DNA of 64,000 nt from Plutella xylostella (lineage: Eukaryota > Arthropoda > Insecta > Lepidoptera > Plutellidae), in assembly GCF_932276165.1 (NCBI RefSeq), contig NC_064004.1, positions 2,304,001 through 2,368,000 on the forward strand, read 5' to 3'. Positions 10,712 through 21,900 of the stretch are shown here, piece after piece. Within the stretch, counting starts at the first letter, position 1, and every line of letters starts with the position of its first letter. The notes below the pieces were generated by a model. That model searched no databases and had not been told where the DNA came from. It saw only the letters and a program-made list of their open reading frames with translations. A program made the position numbers and the translations under genes.

Positions 10712-11129
10712 CAGGGTGAGTCTTTCGTAGGTGCACATACTAAAGTAGGTCACAGAGCTCTACATTCTGAACAACTTTTGTTATCAAGACCTTCGAATCC
10801 TAACTAATATTATAAATGCGAAAGTAACTGTGTCTGTCTGTTACTCTTTCACGCGAAAACTACTGAACCAGATTTGAATGAAATTTGTTATACATATGGT
10901 ACTTTTTATCCCGGAATGCCCACGGGAAAACTTTTTCAGGCGAATCGAAGTTCGCGGGAACAGGTAGTATTATATAAAAAAAATATGCTTCAAAAAGTGA
11001 CTAGCGTGACTTTGTATATAAGTATAGGAAGTAGATTTCTTCTTCGTGAATACCCCTACTTCATTACAACAAAATAAAACTTATTGATAATATTTCTTTC
11101 GGATGTGCACCTACGAAAGACTCACCCTG
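10712..11129. repeat. mariner-like MITE with TA target duplication
   Basis: CAGGGTGAGTCTTTCGTAGG begins a 27-bp repeat at 10712-10738 that is exactly inverted at 11103-11129, flanked by TA at 10710-10711 and 11130-11131. The 418-bp unit carries in its middle (about 10797-10975) the common lepidopteran block ttataaatgcgaaagtaact...ttttatcccgga, so an older MITE was probably entered by a second repeat. No transposase is encoded. Confidence 0.85.
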
Positions 11130-11379
11130 TATACTTACTTACACATTAGGTATACTATTCAGTTACATGCTCCTTACTCGATACACGTGTTGCGTGAGGA
11201 AATGTGGGAGGTTGTGGTTATTTTTGCACTTAAAGATACTCACTATTGTATAGTAGTGACCACGTATCTTGACCAAAACTCATGTTGTACACTCACAGGC
11301 GATTAAAAAGTTCCACTCAAAAAATGCCGACACTAAACGACCCCGACTTTTGCGAACATTCAATTTAAAATAAAAAAAA

Positions 11380-11515
11380 AATAATGTTTTTAGTTGGTAA
11401 TATCCTGATGCTCTGTTAAATGTACTTCAATGTTGCAGAAGGCGTCATTAAGATAACCTTTTCCGTTTAGGAGTAATTTGATGCTTTTCTCAGTGGAACC
11501 TTTTCATTGCCCGTA
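11380..11515. repeat. Dispersed repeat, copy 2
   Basis: Second copy of the family at 1250-1400, with ggcgtcattaag, ccttttccgttta and ggagtaatttg. No coding capacity. Confidence 0.55.
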
Positions 11516-11696
11516 AGTGTCCACCTCAGCTAAGGCTATTGAAAAAATGAAATGGATATAGGTACTTAAGTAAAATTGTAGGTACTAGAAATTGTAATAG
11601 ATTATAAGGAAAAAGTTGAAAAGATGCTCGAGGAGTTTCTTTCGCCATTTCTTTCCTTCTCAATGACGGGGCCTTTGTGAAATGGTGGTAGATGAC

Positions 11697-11960
11697 ACAC
11701 ACACACACACGCACTCACGCCTTGTACTACTGTACTCCCTTGCGGGGTAGGCAGAGGTGCATTGCTGCACCCACTTTTCGCCAGAGTGTTATGTTAGTCC
11801 CAATGTAATAGGGGGCGGGCCTATTGCCATTTTACGGGCACATCCAAGACCTGAGAACAAATATCTGTCTTTAAACAAATATCTGCCCCAGCCGGGAATC
11901 GAACCCGGGACCATCGGCTCAGTAGTCAGGGTCACTAACCACTACGCCATTCGGTCGTCA
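11697..11960 (-). mobile_element. tRNA-derived SINE (minus) with 8-bp target duplication
   Basis: The head on the minus strand is GACGACCGAATGGCGTAGTG with B box GGTTCGATTCC. The tail is a GTGTGTGTG run. The body matches the plus-strand copy at 18433-18694. Flanked by TAGATGAC at 11689-11696 and 11961-11968, a direct repeat consistent with LINE-machinery insertion. Confidence 0.9.
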
Positions 11961-11965
11961 TAGAT

Positions 11966-12016
11966 GACTATCGACAAATAATTGTAAAATTTTACGTCGA
12001 TTAAACCATTTGAATT
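11966..12016. repeat. Dispersed short repeat, copy A
   Basis: attgtaaaattttacgtcga and ttaaaccatttgaattt are the reverse complement of 37480-37530. Probably a LINE-tail remnant. Confidence 0.5.
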
Positions 12017-12778
12017 TGTGTATTTTGATGTAAATTGGGATTAAGGCATAGGCCATTTTTTACTCCAGAACCAGGAGTCCTATCGTGAAGTCAAAAAGAA
12101 ATTACATTTAAGAAGTAATTTGTATCAAATTCAATAAACTTTTATTCCGAAAATTACGCACTGAATTTCCACGAAAATATCTTTTGAGGTGAAGCGAAGC
12201 GCGTGCCATACTTTACCTAATTCCATCACAGAATTCTGTACATGTATTTAGTAAATAATTTAGTGTAGGTAGTACATTTTGGCCAACTACAGAAGCCTTA
12301 GGTAGAGTGTATGGTTGCTTAACTTAAATACATAAAACCTTGGTAGACAAACGAGCCATATTTGGTAAAACCACCTAATTAGCTTTTGAGATCAGGCGGT
12401 TACGTAAACACGAATTCAATTGATCATTCAGTATAGTTGTTCGATAGTGGTCAATCGATAAATACTTAAAACGTAATTTTTTTTATTTAATTCATTATTT
12501 CTAGGTAATAATCCCAACGACAATCAAGGTAACATGGGTTTTAAGTCTAACAATTTAATTCATTTTATTTCCCACAGTTTTTGAAATGTTTACTCAAATG
12601 AATCTAAAGCACAAAAATACATTAATACGGTATGTAACTAAACTATCTAAACAAGTGAGTTAATCAAACCAAGTACCAAAAATACGCGCAAACCATAAAC
12701 TATACAAAAGACGAATCAAAAAGTGCAATAAATCCAACCATAGACTCTCAACTTCCGGTGCGCGCAAAAGAAACAAAA
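12017..12778 (+). other. Region immediately upstream of Lrrk
   Basis: AT-rich, no ORF or repeat that I can name. It should hold the Lrrk 5' UTR and promoter if exon 1 is the first exon, but I see no reliable TATA or initiator signal, and a non-coding first exon further upstream cannot be excluded. Confidence 0.35.
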
Positions 12779-12989
12779 ATGAGCGGGAACAGATTTGAAA
12801 ATCGAATGCTGCACCGCTTCCGCTCTCTTCGCGAGCGAAAGCGTCCGCCAATGGTGGAGAAGCTGAGACAGCGTCGGCTGTCAGAAGAGAGACAGAAGAT
12901 AGAGATAGAGCAAGATGACGATGTTGATGTCGCCTTCGACGTTAGTCTTTACTTCAGTGACGATATGGCGGATCCTTGGAGAGAAAAGG
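12779..12989 (+). CDS. Lrrk: Lrrk exon 1, N-terminus
   Basis: Codes residues 1-70: MSGNRFENRML, a basic RERKRPP/RQRRLSEER stretch, then an acidic EQDDDVD run. The ATG at 12779 has a favourable insect context (aacaaaaATGa) and no upstream in-frame ATG. The donor is aaagg|gtttgt, phase 1, which fits exon 2. No domain is recognised. Confidence 0.75.
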
Positions 12990-15900
12990 GTTTGTTTTTT
13001 TGTTGTATGACTGTTTTTCAGGACTTTTTGAAAATTAAATTCTAGAAGTTAAAACCATACGCGAATTTGTATGGGAGAGTCACCAACTAGCGCTATACAT
13101 ACTGCCGCTGCATAGCAACGCCAACCAAATTCGAATTTAGTTTTCACAGCTATAAAGGTGCAAAAACTTCCACTAGGCCCTCTGAATACCATCTGAAACC
13201 TTCCACTAAGTCTACGGCTTTATCTTAATCCAACCAATATTAAAATATGACCTAATACCTAGTTGCATAAAGGAACTAAATGTACTGTCGTCATCTACCA
13301 CTTCCTTCAAGTTCCTTTCAGCAGCTAGGCTTAATACCTACCCTTAAATAACTGAAATAAAGACCAACTATAAACTTTTTTTTTATAAAGTCCTGATAAC
13401 AGAGCTTGCGATTTCGCAAATACTTTTATCATTGTCAGTTATTTAGATAGATTGAATATTCTTTATTTACTTACATTTACATACATTATCCGATTAATAA
13501 TGGCTTTTTAATGGATTTGTCCTTAAATAAATCTGAAAAATGATCTTAAATTAACAATTAGTTAGGATCCACTTCCGTTTTCAGTTCCACTTTTACTGTA
13601 CCTAACCTCAAACCCTCCACCCCCAGATGCCATCGAGCGCGAGCGCCTCTCCCTCCACCAGCAGCTCCGAGACGTGGTCTCCTCGGGCGACGCGGCGCAG
13701 CTGAAGGGGCGGCTGGCGGCGCTGGGCCGGCAGGCGGGGCTCGTCGTCAACATGACGCCCGGCGGCGCCAACACGCTGCTCTACATGTGAGTGGAGTGTG
13801 GACAGAAACAAAGCACTATCGCATCCTGGTTAGACGACGGCTGATTAACCGGAAAAACGCTTGTCTTATAGCACAGTTCGGGGCTCGCTTCGACGATGGT
13901 TGGTCCTAAGAAAGAATGTTCCTCTAGAAGCTCGATTTGTCGAAATCGAAAAAAACAAAACAGCATCGAATCTGTTGTATGCGATATATACCATCGAAGT
14001 ATTTAGTGTGGGTGGCAGTGGAATCTATATAACTATATGACAATCTATGCATGAATTCCGAATTATCCTCCTCCAATAGCATGGTTTCCAGAAAACATGG
14101 TAACATGGTTCAGCAAGGTGCGCTTTACTGAAAGAGCGCTTACTAATAGCACAGTTCGTCAAAAGCATTGTTCCATGACGCTTGGTACGCTTGTCTAATA
14201 ACGCGGTTAGTCGAAATCACCATTATCAGTGTCCTAATATAGCTAGTAGCTGGGTTTCCTAGACCTGTTCTGCTACTAGTTCCACCCAGTAATGCTAGTG
14301 GCGTGGTCTCCTCGGGCGACGCGGCGCAGCTGAAGGGGCGGCTGGTGGCGCTGGGCCGGCAGGCGGGGCTCGTCGTCAACATGACGCCCGGCGGCGCCAA
14401 CACGCTGCTCTACATGTGAGTGGAGGGTGGACAGAAACAAACCACTATCGAATCTTGGTTAGACGACGGCTGGTTTACCGGAAGAACACTTGTCTTATAG
14501 CACAGTTCGGGGAAAGGTCGCTCCGATTATGGTTGGTCAAAAGCAAGAATGTTCCTCTAGAAGCTCGATATTTCGAAATGGAAAGAAACAAAACAGCATC
14601 GAATCCGTTCTATGCGATAAATCCTATCGAAAGTATCTAGAGTGGAGGCAATGGAATCTATCTATACAATAATTTATGGATGAGTTACCAATTTTCCTTC
14701 TCCGATAGCACGGTTTGCCAAAGGCTTCAGTAAGGTTCGCTTCACTGAAAGAGCGCTTACTAGAACGTCAGCACAGTTCGTCAAATGGTTCGTCGGTTAC
14801 TTCGCTAAAAGGATCCTTCTCGTATAGCTCAGTTCCCTAGAACGGTTCAGCTACTAGTTCCACCCAGTAACGCTAGTGGCGTGGTCTCGTCGGGCGACGC
14901 GGCGCAGCTGAAGGGGCGGCTGGCGGCGCTGGGCCGGCAGGCGGGGCTCGTCGTCAACATGACGCCCGGCGGCGCCAACACGCTGCTCTACATGTGAGTG
15001 GAGGGTGGACAGAAACAAAACAGCATCGAATCCGTTCTATGCGATTATATCCGATTATATCCTATGCTGAAAAAAACAAAGCACTATCGAATCTTGGTTA
15101 GACTACGGCTGGTTTACCGGAAGAACGCTTGTCTTATAACACATTTCGAGGAAACCTCACTGTGACGATGGTTGGTCCAAAGAAAGAAACTCGATTTGTC
15201 GAAATCGAAAGAAACAAAACAGCATCGTATCTGTCCTTTGTGATTATCCTATCGAAGTATTTAGTGTGGGTGGCAGTGGAATCTATCTATACGATAATCT
15301 ATGCATGAGCTACCAAATTACCTTCTCCAGTAGCGCGGTTTGCCAAAATCATGGTGCACTGATAGTAATTTAACCTAAAGAGCGCTTACTAATGCCACAG
15401 TTCGTCGAAAGCATTGTTCCACGACGCTTGGTTGTCCAAAAGATTGCTTGTACTATATAATAGCGCGGTTTGTCGAATTCACCGTTCGACGCCAAAAGAA
15501 TCCGTGTCTTATTATTGCTCGGTTTCCTAGAACTGTTCAGCAACTAGTTCCACCCAGTAATGCTAGTGGCGTGGTCTCCTCGGGCGACGCGGCGCAGCTG
15601 AAGGGGCGGCTGGCGGCGCTGGGCCGGCAGGCGGGGCTCGTCGTCAACATGACGCCCGGCGGCGCCAACACGCTGCTCTACATGTGAGTGGAGTGTGGAC
15701 TGAAACAAAGCACTATCGAATCCTGGTTAGACGACTGCTGGTTTACTGGAAGAATGCTCGCAAAGAAAGAATGCTCCTTCAGAAGCTTGATTTGTCGAAA
15801 TCGACAGAAACAAAACAGCATCGAACCTGCGCTATGCGATATATCCTATCGAAAGTATTTAGTGTGGGTGGCAGTGGAATCTACGTATACAATAATCTAT

Positions 15901-18900
15901 GCATGAGCTACCAATTTGCTTTCTCCAATAGCATTGTTTGCTTAAACCATGCTTCAGCAAGGTTCGCTTCACTGAAAGAGCGCTTTCTAATAGCAAAGTT
16001 CGTCAAAAGCACCGTTGGTTCACCAAAAGGTTTGTCGGTTACTTCGCTAAAAGAATGATTCTCCTATAGCTCGGTTTGCTAGAACGGTTCAGCTACTAGT
16101 TCCACCCAGTAATGCTAGTGGCGCGGTCTCCTCGGGCGACGCGGCGCAGCTGAAGGGGCGGCTGGCGGCGCTGGGCCGGCAGGCGGGGCTCGTCGTCAAC
16201 ATGACGCCCGGCGGCGCCAACACGCTGCTCTACATGTGAGTGGAGTGTGGACAGAAACAAAACACTATCGAATCCTGGTTAGACGACGGCTGGTTTACCG
16301 GAAGAACACTCACAAAGAAAGAATGTTCCTCTAGAAGCTCGATTTTTCAAAATCGATTGAAACAAAACAGCATCGAATCTGTCCTATGCGATATATCCTA
16401 TACAAGTATTTAGTGTTTGTGGCAGTGGAATCTACCTATAGGATGCATGGGCTACCAATTTTTTTTTACGATAGAATGGTTTGCTTAATCCAAGACAGCA
16501 TCGAATCTGTCCTATCCGTTATATCCTATCCATGGTTTGCTAAAACCATGGTTCAGCAAGGTTCGCTTCACTGAAAGAGCGCTGACTAATAGCGCAGTTC
16601 GTCAAAAGCACCGTAGGTTCACCAATAGGTTCGTTGGTTACTTCGCTAAAAGAACGATTCTCCTATAGCTCGGTTGCCTAGTACAGTTCAGCTACTAGTC
16701 CTACCCAGTAATGCTAGTGGCGTGGTCTCCTCGGGCAACGCGGCGCAGCTGAAGGGGCGGCTGGCGGCGCTGGGCCGGCAGGCGGGGCTCGTCGTCAACA
16801 TGACGCCCGGCGGCGCCAACACGCTGCTCTACATGTGAGTGGAGTGTGGACAGAAACAAAGCACTATCGAATCCTGGTTAGACGACGGCTGGTTTACCGG
16901 AAGAACGCTCACAAAGAAAGAATGTTCCTCTAGAAGCTCGATTTTTCGAAATCGATAGAAACAAAACAGCATCGAATATGTGGTATGCGATCATCCTATG
17001 GAGGTATCAAGTGTGGAAGCAATGTAATCTATACAGGGTGCTGCAAAAAGGGGGTAGGTTTTGGCATAGTACACTCTTATTCCAACACCCTCTATATACA
17101 GTAATCTATGCATGAGAAACCAATGTTCCTTCTCCAATAGCGTGGTTTGCCGAAAGCATGGTACAGCAACAGTCGTTTTGCTGAAAGAGCGCTTACTACT
17201 CATACTAATAGCGCGGTTTGTCGAAAGCAAAGTTCTCCGAAAGGAAGATTCTCCTATAGATCGGTTTCCTAGAACAGTTCAGCTACCAGTTCCACCCAGT
17301 AATGCCAGTGCAGTGGTCTCCTCGGGCGACGCGGCGCAGCTGAAGGGGCGGCTGGCGGCGCTGGGCCGGCAGGCGGGGCTCGTCGTCAACATGACGCCCG
17401 GCGGCGCCAACACGCTGCTCTACATGTGAGTGGAGGAAACAGTGCAGTCTTTTACGATAACCATGAGATGATATGAGCTACAAATTATCCATTTCCGTCC
17501 TCCAAAAGCCGGCCAATCTACAAAATATGCCTACGATGACCTCTTCTAACCTAACCAAAACAAAAACCATTTTTTATTTCACTGTCATATTTTAAATGGT
17601 TTTTCTTGCACATCCTTACTTACCTCTGAAACTCCAGCAGGTTGACTGGCAGAACATGCTTTTAGCATTAAATCCGCCAGATTTACCATTATAAAAACCA
17701 TAACCGACCACATACGTGGAGCGTAGACAACTTGACGCTAATATTTCTATCTTCTCCCCATCAGAGCTGCAGAACTAGGCAACGCACAAGCGGTCTCCTA
17801 CCTCCTGGCGGACGGCGCCGACGGCCGAGCGCACCCGATCACGAACTACTGCCCCCTGTATATAGCGTGCTACAGGGGTCACGTGGATGTCGCCGCCTTG
17901 CTGCTGGCTTACTTTCCTACTGCCGCTCAGGTATAGGTTTTGCCACTATTGTATTTCGGATTGGTGTTGGTTAGGTGTTAAGTGTGTCGAAATATATTAT
18001 GAATAATGGTGGACTAAGTATAGGACCTTGGGGTATGCCAGCTTTCACATGAAGTTTTCGAATAAAATATTATCTTATTGTAATGTTATACTCTTGAGTT
18101 TCTTTCCCCGCATTCTGTTCATGGTATAGGGCCAAAAACGTATTAGTTTTTACTCAATTTCTATAACTTTTTGAAAGAAATAAATGTTTTTATTTAATCC
18201 ACAGCAAGAGACGGTAGAGAAATGGCTGCCGCTCCACGCCGCCTGCATCGGCGGACATCCGTCCATAGTCAACCTGCTGTTAAACTACTCTTATCCAGAG
18301 TCTATGCTGAATACTTATAAGTGAGTATCATCATCTCATCATCATCACTAAACCATTGCTTATTTATTTAAAATTTATTTGTTTACAAATTGTAATGCAT
18401 GGATATGATAATACTCGTAATGTATCAAATATGACGACCGAATGGCGTAGTGGTTAGTGACCCTGACTACTGAGCCGATGGTCCCGGGTTCGATTCCCGG
18501 CTGGGGCAGATATTTGTTTAAACACAGATATTTGTTCTCGGGACTTGGATGTGCCCGTAAAATGGCAATAGGCTCGCCCCCTATTACATTGGGACTAACA
18601 TAACACTCTGGCGAAAAGTGGGTGCAGCAATGCACCTCTGCCTACCCCGCAAGGGAGTACATTAGTACAAGGCGTGAGTGCGTGTTTTTTTTTATCATAT
18701 ACGTGAATGGAACAACGACCCAGGCTCCATTTCTGGCTAGTAGGTACCTACATGTATTATTCATTCTCAATTCTCACATATGCCCATAAAATATACATTG
18801 CAAACAATAAGTGATTTTTTTTAATACATGCACCGCTGGCCCCAGCCTTAAACCCTTTAGGGAGATTTTTGTTGCGTCGCCGTCGTCAGCCAGTCCAGCC

Positions 18901-21900
18901 TTCAGCTCATTCACTAATAAAATCCCACTCTATAGTATCTTTGGCACTTATTACTTATATGTATTTCCTTCTTTCTTACCCAGAGACCCTAAGGGCCGAC
19001 GCTACCGCGCGGCTTTCGACATAAACGCGCGCGACGTGAGCGGTCAGACCGCGCTGTACGTGGCGTGCACGATGGGGAACGCAGAGTTAGTGGAGGCCCT
19101 TACGTCGCACACTGTCCCGTGTTTACAGGTAAGAAACAATTGTAAAGAGAAACGTTGCTTATTTACACGTAGTTTGAATATTTGCACAAGCCTGATGGAA
19201 AAGATAGAAGAAGAATGAAACAGCAAAAACAATAGCCATATTCAACAGAAACCCATCATCAATATCATCCAACAAACCTAATAACAACCAGATTCTGCCC
19301 TCGACTTTTCTGTTCTTATCGTACCACTCTTCGTAGTGCCTTTCTAAGGTCAAAGGAGGATTTGAAGACGTTCAGTGTAACAGATATCCTGTAGGTTGGC
19401 TGATAGAAAATGCTTTTAGCATGAAGTCCACCTTTTGTACACTTATTATATGTCATACAAGTGTACAAAAGGTATACTTTTAGTTCAAGAATCCCCACGC
19501 GAAAATCTCTCTCTGGCTATCCCGTGACCAAAAAGTTATGTATGAATACAGACATAGACACATCGTTTATTTACTAAAAGAATACACATCACAAATACAA
19601 AACAACATCAATAGGAACAGTGACATGAAGAATCACAATAATTGTGGTGAGTATTATGTCAGTAAAATGTATCAGACTCAGCATGTGCTGTACAAAAAAT
19701 TATACAGCGCTGGTAATTCTGCCAGAACCAGCGAGTTGGGGTGGTACGCGGCTAAAATATAATATTAAGTTTGACGTCTGTGTTTGTTCCGAAAGATTTA
19801 TGAAATAAGACAGTGATAGTTTAGAATAATATATTTATATACTTATCATAATATAATAAGGTCTATAGTATAGTTTGTACAAATATACATAAAAGTTTAG
19901 TAAATATCTTATATAACTGTTATTCACTCTGTATACCTGTATATTTCAGGAGGAGGGCTCCCCAGCGGCGGCGGCGGCGTCCCCCACCAGGGCCGGTATA
20001 TCCATGGGTATACACGCCATCGTCACGCGACTGACTGGCCTTACGAATAATACTAAACATGTGAGTATGAAATGTTGTTTTTTTGGCGTTTTATAATATT
20101 GCGACTGTTGATTATTTTTAATATTGCGACTGTGAATACGCTGTGATCTACCTGTTATAAAAAAACTAGATGGTTATCTGTAAAGAAGCGGTTACTTATA
20201 TAGATAGATAGAATATTCTTTATTTGTACACACACACATATAGTTTTTATTTTATTTATTAATTTATATTATTATTATGTTTTCCTCTTCTATCCAATAA
20301 AAACCATTTCATTTGTATTGTTTTTGATGTACAGAATATTCTTGTTAAAAAAAACACTGAATGTAGATTGGAGAAATAAACAAAAATAATTATTATTGTA
20401 ACTTTCGTATTTCATTCTATTACTTTATTCAGTAAACGTGAAATGTTCACATGTTGTACTGATAGTAGTAATAGTTTCTAATCAAAATTCTCCTTCATTG
20501 TAATATATTTTTAGTACATAATATTTTTATCCTCCAGGATGAAGAGAACAGAGTAAAACCAATTCGAGTGGACCTCGGGCGTCCGGGCGACTGCTGCCTG
20601 GCCGCCGCCATCAGGGGGGGTCACGTGAGGGTGGTCAAGATCCTGCTGGCCAACGGAGCGGACCCGGATGGACCCGCCCAGCCGCCGGATAAAGTAAGTC
20701 CAATGTTTATAGCTAAAGAATCATGCCTGAATGGTATACCATCACAGACATGTATGACACTTAAATTTTTTACTTCCACTGCCCGTGTCAAAAGGTTGAA
20801 CAAATGATCAACTTTTGGTTCATATATTTATAAATTTCGGCACGCCCGGTTTTCATAGAAATTGGTGAATTTGTGGCATCTAATCGTATAGGTCTGTATA
20901 TACCACCCGCAAGGCGACTCAAGGCCAAAATATAACACAAGTTTAAGTTGCATAGTATGTCGGGTGAATACATTGAAAGCTTGCAATGGGCACGTCACTA
21001 ATATCTTCTGGACTAAATTCTAAAATACTGTAAAACCAATAGATTCTCGGCATTTGCTAGTAACAAACTTTCAGGATCCAAGCAAACGCAAAGAAGTAGA
21101 GATTAAAATCAGCCGACTATGATAGTCACTGAGAGTTCAAAAAATGCATATTGTAATTGTGTCTTTATTTAACAACGTCATCTATCCCCAGGTGCTAACA
21201 AACATAGACTCGGAGCGCGAGTCCCGGCGCCGGCCGCGGCACTCGTCCGCGTTTCCGGGACGCAGCTCCACCTCGCCCTCCCCGGCCCGGAGCAGCTATA
21301 GTAGCGACCGTGAGTTTACTATGATTTAACTACATCCAGTACTACACAATATTGGTATAACTACATGCAGAACTACACATATTGATGATATTATTACGAC
21401 TGGAACGTTCAATGGCACATCGAACATTTGCAGAATCGAAGATTAATAGTGGGTAATCCTGATTAAGATAAGATTTTGTTAGTGTCATCGACATGCGGAA
21501 GCGATCTGTTACAACCCTTATCTCTTAGTAATTACTGCTGATGCAGCTTTGGTATATTTCCATGCAGGCATGCACATGGTAAGACACATGTGATGTCATA
21601 CTTTACTTTCATTCATTGTACTTGGAATAAACAGTTAGAATCTGGTCCTCGCGAGAAGCGGAACTCCTCCCGCTCCGTAACTCGGAAGTCGGTTTTAGGG
21701 TGATTGTTGTGTTGTGCAGTTTAAAGGAATAAATAGTGTTTAGGAGTTAATCGTAGTTTTTTTTAAAAAGGCAACTGGGGTCGGTCTCCTAACAAATTGG
21801 TGTCAGAAGTGGGATACCAGAGAGGTCAAAAGACTTTGAGTCTAGACGCTGGTATCCGAATCCGAGCCGACACCCCCTGCAAAAGTTGTCCTGGCCGACG

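Noticed and set aside
12758..12778. Upstream start of exon 1 frame (MRAKETK)
   Set aside because: The first codon is GTG, not ATG. The ATG at 12779 has a good context.
13627..17425. CRISPR-like array of regular repeats
   Set aside because: Repeat units are 126-bp protein-coding exons with splice sites in a eukaryotic gene, and the spacers are related introns.
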